Origin: DASRWT01 sp963748485
Lineage (GTDB): Bacteria; Methylomirabilota; Methylomirabilia; Rokubacteriales; CSP1-6
Length of the DNA stretch: 64,000 nt
Reading direction: 5' to 3'
Assembly (NCBI GenBank): GCA_963748485.1
Contig: CAVVJF010000009.1
Location: forward strand, 1,488,001-1,552,000
In this document: in pieces, positions 17,788 to 26,269 of the stretch
Numbering within the stretch: position 1 is the first letter of the stretch
Layout of the letters: the number at the start of each line of letters is the position of its first letter
Program-made: the position numbers and the translations under genes
The notes under the pieces: model-generated
What the model was told of the DNA's origin: nothing
The model's input: only the letters and a program-made list of their open reading frames with translations
The model's database searches: none

Positions 17788-18349
17788 ACCGGGCCCTCCC
17801 AAGCTCGGTACCACTGAACATCAGAAAGGTGGGCCGAGCTTAGTCCGATGCCGTCAGGGGGTCAAGGACGCGTATCGTGCCCTGTTGGGTCTCGTCAAGA
17901 TTGACCCCGGGATTGCATGTCGAGCGCGTGCAGACACGAGACGCTTAGGCTGCCCGCAGTGTGTGGTTGAAGCGCGGCAAGCCGAAGAAGAATCGTGTGG
18001 CGATTCCGTAGGCTTCTCGGCTGGTGACCTACCCGCCGCGGCACTTGTACACAGAGGCACCAGGGCCCGCGGATTTGCGCGAAAGCCTGTTTGACCAGCC
18101 CATCGCTACGGTTGTACGTCGGCCCACCTTCCCTGGCGACAGCGAAGAGACGAGTCGGCCATGATGCGGCGCCCACCGAGTAAGTACGGTTGTTGGTACT
18201 TACGACGATGAGCAGCCGACTCAGCGGAAAGTGGTCCTTGATGTTCGCCACCGCGCAGCGTGCCGCCGGATGCTGGGCGGCGATCGGGAGCCCGATGCGC
18301 TGGAGCAGGCTGGCGGGCTATCTTTCTCAAGTACAGAGAGCCGGAGGCG
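17788..18349. other. Stretch without a convincing gene
   Basis: Short open frames occur on both strands but lack ribosome sites and recognisable motifs. The sequence is less GC-rich than the flanks and leads into the repeat cluster at 18350. It is best read as decayed DNA. Confidence 0.5.
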
Positions 18350-18412
18350 GTGTCACCAAAGTGTAACCAACGCCCCGCAACGGAATGCAATTGGCGGGCA
18401 CTTGGCGCACAC
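18350..18412 (+). repeat. Dispersed repeat, copy A
   Basis: Begins with the pair TGTCACCAAAG / TGTAACCAACG and continues CGCCCCGCAAC ... GCAATTGGCGGGCACTT. It matches 54930-54992 at about 88 percent over roughly 60 bases, counted by eye. Confidence 0.75.
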
Positions 18413-18440
18413 ACCGAGACACGACCCCGAGCGAGGAAGC

Positions 18441-18680
18441 CCACGAATCGCTTCGACGAACCTCGAGTCGTTCAGCAGGTTTTGAAGTCCGGGAGGCCCA
18501 CCGGGATCCTAGACGCTTCCGTTCCGCTAACTATGCGACAAATCGGCGGTGGGAGTGTACCACCACGCGACCCATGCCGCCCGAGTGTCACCAAGATTGT
18601 AACCATTCGTGTCGTGTCGTGCGCATCATGTTTCCCGCGGCCTTGCGAGCGATCGCCGGGCACCGGATGAAAAATCCGGG
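18441..18680 (+). repeat. Dispersed repeat, copy B
   Basis: Similar along its length to 21264-21500. Shared blocks include GAATCGCTTCG, TTTGAAGTCCGGG, ACGCTTCCGT, GGAGTGTACCACC, a TGTCACCA...TGTAACCA pair and a terminal hairpin CCGGAT-GAAAA-ATCCGG (18663-18679). It stands just upstream of the cyclase-family fragment, as copy C stands upstream of the intact gene. Confidence 0.75.
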
Positions 18681-18699
18681 CGCCCTCCTGCAGGCCCAT

Positions 18700-19080
18700 G
18701 AAAGCGGGAGGATGCGAAGCACATCCGAGGTTGCCTACCACGCTCTACGCGCTGACCTCCGGGAGAAGGCCGTTACCTATCTCCGCCAGGCCGGCAGGAA
18801 GGCAGCCGCGCGGTCGGCGAACGTGGAGGCCCGGCCTGGTTCGAGTCAAGCACTCTCGACGCTCGAAGCCCTGCCAGAACACCCGGCTGCTCTCGAACAG
18901 GCCTTCGATGTCCGCCTCGAGCTGCGGCAGGTGCTAAACGTGCTCGGCGAGGGCCGGGAGATGTCCCAGCGTACACGCGAGGCCGACGCTCTCGCCGAGC
19001 GGCTGAATGACGATGGTCGGCGCTCCCGAGTCTGGGCGTTCCTTACGACCGTCCACTCGCAGCGCGCGAGCCAGCCTGCA
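18700..19080 (+). pseudogene. Fragment of a cyclase/ATPase/TPR protein
   Basis: The conceptual translation contains EVAYHALR, then EKAVTYLRQAGRKAAARSAN, STLEALPEHPAALEQAFDVR, LELRQVLNVLGEGREM and EADALAERLNDDGRRSRV. These line up in order with residues about 645-770 of the intact 1118-aa cyclase protein encoded at 21643-24999 (AYAGLL..., KAVRYLRQAGAKLFLRSAN, LEALRRLPEHPDAI, LDLRFDLRNALNPLGESGRM). About 40 residues are missing between AYHALR and EKAV, and the cyclase and ATPase domains are absent. It is a truncated relic, not an expressed gene. Confidence 0.75.
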
Positions 19081-19126
19081 GCGCGGATCTCTTGCTGCCC
19101 GGCCACGGACGCGCGCCATTGGGCCG

Positions 19127-20131
19127 TTACTGGATCACCTCGTCGGCGCGCTGTAACAGCGACTGCGGAATCGTCAGGCCGAGAGCCTTGGCGGTCTTGA
19201 GATTGATGACCAGCTCGAACTTTGTCGGCTGCGCGACGGGCAGGTCGGCGGGCTTTGCGCCCTTCAGGATCTTGTCCACGTACGCGACGCTGCGCCGGAA
19301 GAGATCGAGAAAGCTCGGCCCGTAGGACATGAGACCCCCGGCCTCCACACTCTCCCTGACGCCGTATGCTGCCGGCAGGCGGTTCCTGGCTGCGAGGTCT
19401 GCGAGCCGTGTTCGGTGGGAGTTGAGCATCGCATCTGACAATACGAGGAGGGCTCCCACGCGCTCTTTGGCCATTGCCGCGAATGCGCCGTCGAACTCGT
19501 TCGGACCTCGAGCTTCCAGGAGTTGAAGCTGCACTCCCAACGACCGGGCCGCGACGTTCACTTCTCTTATCGCGAGCTGGTGGTACGCATTGGCCGGGTT
19601 CGAGAGGATGGCCACACGGCGGATCTTGGGGACGGTCTCCTTGAGCAGCTCCAGTTGTTTGGCGAACATTTCCAGGCCGGCGCCGCCGGACACCCCTGTG
19701 ACGTTCCCGCCCGGGCGCGCGAGGCTCGCGATGAGCCCGGTGCCAACAGGATCGCGAACGGCAATCATGACGATGGGGATCGTCTCGGTGGCGTTCTTGG
19801 CTGCCGTCACTCCTTGCGTCCCCCACGATACGATGAGGTCCACCTTGAGCCGGACCAGCTCGGCCGCCAAGTCGGGCAGCCGGTCGACCCGACCCTCCGC
19901 ATATCGATAGTCGATGAGAAAATTCTGGCCCTCAATCCACCCGAGCTCGCGCAGCCCTTGCCGGAACGCGTCGAGCAGGGGCGGCCTATCGGAAGGCGAC
20001 GTCAAGCTAAGAAAACCTATCCGAGGCACCTTTCCCGCCTGCTGCGCGTCGGCGGCGAGCGGCGCGGCGAGGAGCACCGCACCCGTGCCAGCGAGGAACG
20101 TGCGCCGGTCTATCAACGGGTCCTCTCGCAA
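19127..20131 (-). CDS. ABC transporter substrate-binding protein (PF04392 type)
   Basis: 334 aa. The N-terminus DRRTFLAGTGAVLLAAPLAA ends in DAQQA, a Tat-like or Sec signal. It continues with KVPRIGFLSLTSPS, LLDAFRQGLRELGWIEGQNF, YRYAEGRVDRLPDLAAELV and RPGGNVTGVS. The C-terminus has LPVAQPTKFELVINLKTAKA and GLTIPQSLLQRADEVI, all typical of this family of periplasmic binding proteins. Their ligands are mostly unknown; some bind tryptophan or other small organics. No permease or ATPase is adjacent, so it is an orphan. TTG at 20131 or a second TTG five codons later (after GAGAGG) is the start. Confidence 0.9.
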   Translation of the reverse strand: MREDPLIDRRTFLAGTGAVLLAAPLAADAQQAGKVPRIGFLSLTSPSDRPPLLDAFRQGLRELGWIEGQNFLIDYRYAEGRVDRLPDLAAELVRLKVDLIVSWGTQGVTAAKNATETIPIVMIAVRDPVGTGLIASLARPGGNVTGVSGGAGLEMFAKQLELLKETVPKIRRVAILSNPANAYHQLAIREVNVAARSLGVQLQLLEARGPNEFDGAFAAMAKERVGALLVLSDAMLNSHRTRLADLAARNRLPAAYGVRESVEAGGLMSYGPSFLDLFRRSVAYVDKILKGAKPADLPVAQPTKFELVINLKTAKALGLTIPQSLLQRADEVIQ

Positions 20132-20204
20132 GCAGTCTGCGAGTCAGGCGCGAGGGGATGCGGGGCGTGGGGAAACCGGGTCGGGTCCATGCAGGAGCCC
20201 TCCT

Positions 20205-20355
20205 CACGGGCTGGGTCCGTCAGGCCGGCTACCCCCTCAGCACGAAACCGCTTCACCCACTTGTGTACCGTGCATTCGGTCACCCTGAACTCGAGAGCCA
20301 TCGTGGTAGGCCTCTGCCCCGCCTCAGTAACGCGACTAGCGATCAGAGCCGGCAA
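20205..20355 (-). pseudogene. Remnant of an IS481-type transposase N-terminus
   Basis: About 50 codons reading IASRVTEAGQRPTTMALEFR, VTECTVHKWVKRFRAEGVAG and LTDP. The helix-turn-helix followed by KWVKRFRAEGxAGL is the standard start of IS481/IS3-related transposases. The DDE catalytic domain is absent; the frame runs into the substrate-binding gene region. Confidence 0.6.
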
Positions 20356-20502
20356 TCAGGACATGTGCGGGCATTGCTATGCACCTTGGTCATGCGTCCT
20401 CTCGTCAGTCGAGGGTCTCCGATTTCCGGGAGTGCCGCAGGTCGCCAGTGACGGCGGGGAATGCCGGTCACGGGGCTCGCACGCGGGGCAATCTCGATTT
20501 GG

Positions 20503-20859
20503 TCAGGGGCCTCCTTCACCGAGGAGCGCCATGACCATACCCATAACTTCGCCGAGCTCAGGATCGGGCAGACGATCAGCGAATTCTACCTGCCGGGCTC
20601 GCCAATCCAAGCTCTTGATCTGGTCGGCCAAGACCACACCGGTCACCGCCAGACTCTTGGGAAGTCCGACCTCGAACGGATACCCCTTGACTCGGCTCGT
20701 AATGGGGCAGATCAGGGCCAGGCCAACCTTGCCGCTGTATGCAGAGGGGGACAGCACGAGCGCGGGTCGGCGGCCCGCCTGCTCGTGGCCAGCCTGCGGG
20801 GTGAATGAGAGCCAGACAATGTCGCCACGTCGCGGCACGTAACGGCGTGGCACTACCAC
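20503..20859 (-). CDS. mazF: MazF-type mRNA interferase toxin
   Basis: 118 aa, GTG start overlapping the antitoxin by 7 nt. It has YVPRRGDIVWLSFTPQAGHE, GRRPALVLSPSAYSG, LALICPITSRVKGYPFEV and GVVLADQIKSLDWRAR, the full MazF/PemK pattern with the conserved RRPALVLS and ITS/DQIKSLDW motifs. MazF cleaves mRNA at short sequences when the antitoxin is degraded. It is complete and in frame, and lies in the rearranged zone between a transposase remnant and a repeat. Confidence 0.95.
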   Translation of the reverse strand: MVVPRRYVPRRGDIVWLSFTPQAGHEQAGRRPALVLSPSAYSGKVGLALICPITSRVKGYPFEVGLPKSLAVTGVVLADQIKSLDWRARQVEFADRLPDPELGEVMGMVMALLGEGGP

Positions 20860-21095
20860 GCCTCACGGCCGACCGTGGATCCGGTCTCCACCTCGCCGTG
20901 GAGGTTCCGCTTCGTAACCCGTCGGAGGAGATCCTCAAGACGAGCCCGTCGTGGCGCGATTGGCGCCGCGATCAACCGACCCTTCGAGATGGACACGTCG
21001 ACGACCGTGCCTTCGGTTACGCCGACATCCTCGGCGAAGGGCTTCGGGATCCGCAAAGCGAGACTGTTGCCCCACTTCTGAACTGGAACTCGCAT
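20853..21095 (-). CDS. mazE: MazE-type antitoxin (AbrB/SpoVT fold)
   Basis: 80 aa. It begins MRVPVQKWGNSLALRIPKPF with GAGGA before the ATG and continues with VGVTEGTVVDVSISKGRL. The KWGNSLALRIP swapped-hairpin motif binds DNA, and the C-terminal LEDLLRRVTKRN region should thread into MazF. It is upstream of and overlaps mazF, the usual order, and probably autoregulates the pair. Confidence 0.95.
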   Translation of the reverse strand: MRVPVQKWGNSLALRIPKPFAEDVGVTEGTVVDVSISKGRLIAAPIAPRRARLEDLLRRVTKRNLHGEVETGSTVGREAW

Positions 21096-21263
21096 GGTCC
21101 TCGCCCCCAGGAGAGTGGTATCTACAAAGAAGATACCAGATTGACCGGAGAAGCAGCAACCTGGTGCCGCTCGGTGCCACTCGAGACGCCGACCTGCGGC
21201 GTCCGGCTGGAAACGGCAAAGGCGTGTCGACAGAACCGGGGAGGCAGGGGTACACGCTGTCAC

Positions 21264-21500
21264 ATGAATCGCTTCGCCGAGCTGCTCGTCGTTCGGCAGC
21301 CTTTGAAGTCCGGGGCGTGCACCGGCGCCGCAAACGCTTCCGTGCTGCTAGAAATCAGCGGTAGGAGTGTACCACCTCAGGTCCATCGAAGGTCCAGTGT
21401 CACCAGCAGTGTCACCATCCGCTTCGATCTGGCCCGCGCTTCTCGACTCTTGCGATCGGTCGCCTGGGCACCGGCTGAAAAATCCGGTGCGCGCCCGAGA
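21264..21500 (+). repeat. Dispersed repeat, copy C
   Basis: Counterpart of 18441-18680. It carries a tandem GTGTCACCAGCA / GTGTCACCATCC (21397-21420) and a conserved hairpin GCACCGG-ctgaaaaat-CCGGTGC (21468-21490). It ends about 140 nt before the cyclase gene. The rest of 21096-21642 holds no gene I can support. Confidence 0.75.
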
Positions 21501-21642
21501 GTACGCACGAAATCAAGCGCATGCCGGGCGCCTTCGGGCCTGTGGCGGTTCGACCGGAACCGTTCTTGTTCTACAGGCCTGGTGCCGGTAGTCTCTCGGC
21601 ACCAGTTCGATCTTCATCGGCCCGGCGCGACGGAGGAAGCCC

Positions 21643-24600
21643 GTGAAGTGCCCTCGGTGCCAGCACGACAACCTGGGCGCCCTGAAGTTCTGCGGGCAGT
21701 GCGGAGCCCGCCTCGCCGCAGTCTGCCCAGCCTGCGGCGTCGCGAACGCCCCGACCCAGAAGTTCTGCGGCGAGTGCGGAGCCCGCCTCGCCGGGAGCTC
21801 GGGGCTGACCACTCCCGCCCTGGACACCTACACTCCGCGCCACCTGGCCGAGAAGATCCTCAGCTCCAAGGCCGCCCTCGAGGGCGAGCGGAAGCAGGTG
21901 ACAGTCCTCTTCGCCGACCTCAAGGGCTCGATGGAGCTGCTCGCCGACCGCGACCCCGAGGAGGCGCGCAAAGTCCTCGATCCCGTCCTCGAGCGCATGA
22001 TGGAGGCCGTGCACCGCTACGAGGGCACGGTGAACCAGGTGCTGGGCGACGGGATCATGGCGCTGTTCGGCGCGCCGCTGGCTCACGAGGACCATGCGGT
22101 GCGGGCGTGCTACGCCGCGCTCCGGATGCAGGAGTCGCTCAAGCGCTACGCCGACGACACGCGCCGGTCGCACGGGGTGGAGGTGCAGATCCGGGTCGGC
22201 CTCAACTCGGGGGAGGTCGTCGTCCGCTCGGTCGGCAGCGATCTCCGCATGGATTACACCGCCGTGGGCCAGGCCACCCACCTCGCGGCCCGGATGGAAC
22301 AGCTCGCGCCGCCCGGGACCGTGCGGCTGACCGCGGAGACCGTGCGGCTCGCCGAGGGCTACGTCGAGGTGCGGTCGCTCGGGCCCATCCCCGTGAAGGG
22401 CCTCCCGGATCCGATCGAGCTCTTCGAGTTGACCGGCGCAGGGACGGCGCGGACGCGCCTGCAGGCCGCGGCGCTCCGCGGCCTCACGCGCTTCGTGGGC
22501 CGCGACGCCGAGGTCGAGCACCTGCGCCGGGTCCTCGGCCAAGCCGGCGCGGGCCGGGGACAGGTGGTCGCCATCGTCGGCGAGGCCGGGGTGGGCAAGT
22601 CGCGGCTCACCTACGAATTCACCCACTCCCATCGGGTGCAGGACTGGCTGATCCTGGGGGCCTCGTCGGTCTCCTACGGCAAGGCCACCAGCTACCTGCC
22701 CGTGATCGACCTGCTCAAGGGCTACTTCAAGATCGGTGACCGGGACGACCACCGGGAGATGCGCGCCAAGGTGCTGGGCCGGGTGCTGGGGCTGGACCGC
22801 GCGCTCGAGCCCCTGCTACCTCCGCTGCTGGCGCTGCTCGACGTGCCTGTCGAGGACCCGGCCTGGCAGAACCTCGACCCGCCCGAGCGCCGCCAGCGCA
22901 CGCTCGACGCGGTCAAGCGCCTGCTGCTGCGCGAGAGCCAGGTGCAACCGCTGCTCGTGGTCTTCGAGGACCTGCACTGGGTCGACGGCGAGACCCAGGC
23001 CCTGCTCGACAGCCTCGTGGAGGGCCTCGGGTCCGCCCGCCTCCTGCTCCTGGTGAACTACCGCCCCGAGTACGAGCACCGCTGGGGGAGCAAAACGACG
23101 TACTCCCAGCTCCGGCTCGACACCCTGCCCGCCGAGAGCGCGGCGGAGTTGCTGGCGGCGCTCCTCGGCCCGGACCCCGGGGTGGCCCCGCTGACGCAGA
23201 TGCTCGTGAAGCGGGGTAACCCGTTCTTCCTGGAGGAGACGGTGCGGACGCTGGTGGAGACGGGAGCGCTGGCGGGGGAGCGGGGGGCGTACCGGCTGAC
23301 GCGGCCGATCGAGGCGCTACAGGTGCCGGCGACGGTGCAGACGATCCTGGCGGCGCGGATCGACCGGCTTCCGCCGGAGGAGAAGCGGCTCCTCCAGGCG
23401 GCGTCGGCGATCGGCAAGGACGTGCCCTACGCGCTGCTCGCGGCGATCGCTGAGCAGCCGGAAGAGGCCCTGCGGGGTGGGCTCGAGCACTTGCAGGAGG
23501 CCGAGTTCCTCTACGAGACGCAGCTCTTCCCGGAGCTGGAATTCACCTTCAAGCACGCGCTGACCCACGACGTGGCCTACGCGGGCCTGCTGGGGGAGCG
23601 CCGGCGCGATCTTCACGCCGCAGTGGCAACCGCCATCGAGCGCGTGCACGCCGATCGCCTCGTCGAGCACGTGGAGCGGCTGGCGCACCACGCGCGGCAG
23701 GGCGAGGTATGGGACAAGGCGGTGCGCTACCTGCGGCAGGCCGGCGCCAAGCTCTTCCTGCGCTCGGCCAACCGCGAGGCGGCCACCTGCTTCGAGCAGG
23801 CGCTCGAGGCGCTCCGGCGGCTGCCGGAGCATCCCGACGCAATCGCCGAGTCCCTCGACCTCCGCTTCGACCTGCGGAACGCGCTCAACCCGCTCGGCGA
23901 GTCGGGACGGATGGGAGCCCTCCTCGACGAGGCCGAAGCCCTCGCGGAGACCGTCGGAGACCAGCGGCGCCTCGGCCGCGCGCTGAACTACAAGGCGATC
24001 CAGTTCAGGCGGGCCGGCGATTTCGGGGCAGCGATCCGGGCCGGCCTTCGCGCTCTGGCCATCGGCGACTCGCAGGCAGACCTCGCCATCCAGGTTGTCG
24101 CCAACTGGGCCCTTGGCCAAGTGTACGTGGAGCGAGGCGAGTGCCGCGAGGCCGTCCGGCACTGCGAGGCCGCGCTACGGCTGATCCCGGAGGGCCTGGC
24201 GCAGGAGCGATTCGGGCAGGCCGAAATCCAGGGCTCGGCCGTGCGGCACAGGCTCGCCAGGGCGCTCGGGGCGCTCGGGCGGTTCGCCGAGGCGTTCGGG
24301 CGTCTCCGCGAGGCGATGCACATCGCGGAGGAGGCGGGGCACGTCTACACGCTTGTCTTCCCCCTCTTCAGTCTCGGCATCCTCAAGGTCGATCAGGGCG
24401 ACTTCGACGACGCCGTGGCCCCGCTGGAGCGCGGCCTGGAGCTCTGCCGGACCCGAGAGGTACCCTTGATGCTGCACGATTTCGCCTGGGCGCTGGGCGC
24501 GGCGTACCACGGCACCGGCCGCCGCGCGGAGGGGGTCGCCCTGATGGAGGAGGCCGCCCGTGGCCTCGCCGAGCGGACTGTGAGAGTGGTGGGGTGGGCC

Positions 24601-24999
24601 GGCCGCGTCGGGGCGCTCGGCGGGGCGTACCTCCTCGACGGGCGCTTGGCGGACGCCACCCGGATCGCCGAAGACTGGCTCGCGGCGGCTCGGCAGCGGG
24701 GGGAACGGGGAGTGGAGGGCCACATCCTGCGATTCCTCGGCGACATCGCGGCCCATCCCGACCGCCTCGAGGCCGAGACCGCGGAGGCCCACTATCGCCA
24801 GGCCCTGGCCCTGGCCGAGGCGCTGGGCCTGCGCCCGCTCCTGGCCCACTGCCACCTCGGGCTCGGCAAGCTCTACCGGCGCGCGGGCAAGCGCGACGAG
24901 GCCCACGACCACCTCACCACGGCGACGACGATGTACCGCGAGATGGACATGCCGCGCTGGCGCGAGCAGGCGGAGGCCGAGCTCAGGGAGCTCGCGTGA
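21643..24999 (+). CDS. Class III nucleotide cyclase / AAA ATPase / TPR multidomain protein
   Basis: 1118 aa, GTG start with GGAGGAA at 6 nt. Residues 3-50 are two zinc ribbons (CPRC..CGQCG, CPACG..CGECG). Residues about 85-265 are a class III cyclase homology domain: KQVTVLFADLKGSMELLADR, VLGDGIMALFGAPLAHEDHA, and VRIGLNSGE-like RVGLNSGEVVV with two metal-site aspartates. An STAND-like ATPase follows with GEAGVGKS near 316 and VFEDLHWVD near 445. The C-terminal 420 residues are TPR repeats. Such proteins may couple signal sensing to cAMP/cGMP synthesis or act as signalling scaffolds; the target is unknown. Broken relatives lie on both sides. Confidence 0.92.
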   Translation: MKCPRCQHDNLGALKFCGQCGARLAAVCPACGVANAPTQKFCGECGARLAGSSGLTTPALDTYTPRHLAEKILSSKAALEGERKQVTVLFADLKGSMELLADRDPEEARKVLDPVLERMMEAVHRYEGTVNQVLGDGIMALFGAPLAHEDHAVRACYAALRMQESLKRYADDTRRSHGVEVQIRVGLNSGEVVVRSVGSDLRMDYTAVGQATHLAARMEQLAPPGTVRLTAETVRLAEGYVEVRSLGPIPVKGLPDPIELFELTGAGTARTRLQAAALRGLTRFVGRDAEVEHLRRVLGQAGAGRGQVVAIVGEAGVGKSRLTYEFTHSHRVQDWLILGASSVSYGKATSYLPVIDLLKGYFKIGDRDDHREMRAKVLGRVLGLDRALEPLLPPLLALLDVPVEDPAWQNLDPPERRQRTLDAVKRLLLRESQVQPLLVVFEDLHWVDGETQALLDSLVEGLGSARLLLLVNYRPEYEHRWGSKTTYSQLRLDTLPAESAAELLAALLGPDPGVAPLTQMLVKRGNPFFLEETVRTLVETGALAGERGAYRLTRPIEALQVPATVQTILAARIDRLPPEEKRLLQAASAIGKDVPYALLAAIAEQPEEALRGGLEHLQEAEFLYETQLFPELEFTFKHALTHDVAYAGLLGERRRDLHAAVATAIERVHADRLVEHVERLAHHARQGEVWDKAVRYLRQAGAKLFLRSANREAATCFEQALEALRRLPEHPDAIAESLDLRFDLRNALNPLGESGRMGALLDEAEALAETVGDQRRLGRALNYKAIQFRRAGDFGAAIRAGLRALAIGDSQADLAIQVVANWALGQVYVERGECREAVRHCEAALRLIPEGLAQERFGQAEIQGSAVRHRLARALGALGRFAEAFGRLREAMHIAEEAGHVYTLVFPLFSLGILKVDQGDFDDAVAPLERGLELCRTREVPLMLHDFAWALGAAYHGTGRRAEGVALMEEAARGLAERTVRVVGWAGRVGALGGAYLLDGRLADATRIAEDWLAAARQRGERGVEGHILRFLGDIAAHPDRLEAETAEAHYRQALALAEALGLRPLLAHCHLGLGKLYRRAGKRDEAHDHLTTATTMYREMDMPRWREQAEAELRELA

Positions 25000-25124
25000 G
25001 CCGCTGTCCTCAGTGTCGTCACGAGAACCCCAGCGACACCAACTTCTGCCTGGAGCGTGGCCGCCGGCTGGCCCGGTCGTGCGCGGCCTGCGGCACCGAG
25101 CTGCCAGTCGGCGGGGAAGCGCCT
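24996..25124 (+). pseudogene. Start fragment of a second zinc-ribbon cyclase paralogue
   Basis: A GTG overlapping the previous stop (GTGA) opens a frame reading SRCPQCRHENPSDTNFCLER, then CAACGTELPVGGEAP. This is the double zinc ribbon that begins the cyclase family, with one cysteine already lost (CLERG for CLECG). After about 43 codons similarity ends and the frame runs into DNA occupied by an opposite-strand gene. Confidence 0.65.
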
Positions 25125-25130
25125 GATCGG

Positions 25131-25349
25131 CTACTTGTCTTCCATCGGCCGCTTCTGGGACCCGCCCTCGTTCATCTCGCGAGCGCGGCCGCTCTTCCGG
25201 CTGCCCGTGCTCGAACCGGCATGCGCCGAGCCGCGCCCTGCCCGGCCTCCATTCCGATTCCCGTTCTGACCTGACTGCCGCGTTCCGCCATTCTTCTTGG
25301 ACCCGCGCGCCTTCGAGCTGCTGTCCGAGCTCATCTTGCTCTTTGCCAC
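25131..25349 (-). CDS. Small hydrophilic, glycine/serine/lysine-rich protein
   Basis: 72 aa. GTG is chosen as start because GGAGG lies 7 nt upstream. The sequence begins MAKSKMSSDSSSKARGSKKN and is almost free of hydrophobic residues, with repeated NGG, GNRNGG and GSxxGS turns. It looks intrinsically disordered, like hydrophilin or KGG-repeat stress proteins, though the exact KGG repeat is not present. It could be a desiccation or osmotic-stress protein; that is inference from composition. It overlaps nothing functional. Confidence 0.55.
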   Translation of the reverse strand: MAKSKMSSDSSSKARGSKKNGGTRQSGQNGNRNGGRAGRGSAHAGSSTGSRKSGRAREMNEGGSQKRPMEDK

Positions 25350-25632
25350 GTCGTGCCTCCTCAACGGATTAGTTAACCGCGCAATTCTCCGAGTGCAAGC
25401 GAGGTGCCACGGTCTTTTGGCGGACTTCGGGATCGGAGGCGGTCGGAGCTACCCGGTCGATCCTACATTGGCGAGACCGGCGTTTAATGGGCGCGACGCG
25501 TTTCCACGGCGGCGCGGTGGCCTTGCCAGGGGCAGTCACTCTGGCATGTCTGATGCTCCAAAAGGAAGAAGGCGGCTGCCCACGAGCGGGCTAGTACCTC
25601 TTAAAAAAAAGAGTCCACGGGGGGCGAGGACG

Positions 25633-26268
25633 ATGAGGCTTCCATCGATGACACTCGCGACCCGGCGGCGCGCTCGTCATGACGCGTCACGGGGGACGAC
25701 GATGGTTGCAGTGGCAGCGGTCACGCTGGTAGCCGGCGTGGCCGCATGGGCCGTGACGCGGCGCTCGTCCGATGGCCGGCCGTCTCACGGGTTCGAGGTG
25801 GAGCGGACGGTGACCGTGACCCATCCGCCGGAAGACGTGTATCGGGTCTGGCGGGACCTGGAGCGCCTCCCCGCCTTCATGTCCCACCTCCAGTCAGTCA
25901 CCCGGATCGACGAGAAGCGCTCGATATGGGTGGCACGGGGGCCGGGAACCCTGCGCCTGCAGTGGGAGGCTGAGATCGTCGCCGACGAGCCCGGCGTCCT
26001 CATCGCCTGGCGCTCGCTGTCGGGTGGCGACGTCGACAATTCCGGCTGGGTCCGCTTTAGTCGGGCGCCGGCGGAGCGAGGCACCGAGGTGAAAGTCCAT
26101 CTGACCTACGCCCCGCCGGTTGGGATGCTCGGGGAGGCGACCGCGACCCTGTTCGGGCAAGGCGGCGACCGTCAGGTACGCGAGGATCTTCGCCGCTTCA
26201 AGCAGCAGATGGAAGCGCGCGAGGTCGCCACGGACGGCAACCGGTCCGCGGCCGGAAGAGGGCATTAA
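25633..26268 (+). CDS. Membrane-anchored SRPBCC (polyketide cyclase/dehydrase-like) protein
   Basis: 211 aa, ATG after GAGGA. Residues about 24-42 are a single transmembrane segment (VAVAAVTLVAGVAAWAV). The rest is a START/SRPBCC fold: FEVERTVTVTHPPEDVYRVW, RDLERLPAFMSHLQSVTRID, and VHLTYAPPVGMLGEATATLF. It resembles the COG5637 group of predicted membrane coenzyme Q-binding-like proteins. It sits 1 nt before an alcohol dehydrogenase and an SDR and is probably co-transcribed with them. The ligand is unknown. Confidence 0.85.
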   Translation: MRLPSMTLATRRRARHDASRGTTMVAVAAVTLVAGVAAWAVTRRSSDGRPSHGFEVERTVTVTHPPEDVYRVWRDLERLPAFMSHLQSVTRIDEKRSIWVARGPGTLRLQWEAEIVADEPGVLIAWRSLSGGDVDNSGWVRFSRAPAERGTEVKVHLTYAPPVGMLGEATATLFGQGGDRQVREDLRRFKQQMEAREVATDGNRSAAGRGH

Positions 26269-26269
26269 G

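Noticed and set aside
20805..22739. 644-codon plus-strand frame overlapping mazEF and the cyclase start
   Set aside because: Low-complexity Arg/Pro translation lying out of frame over the true cyclase gene; no start signal.
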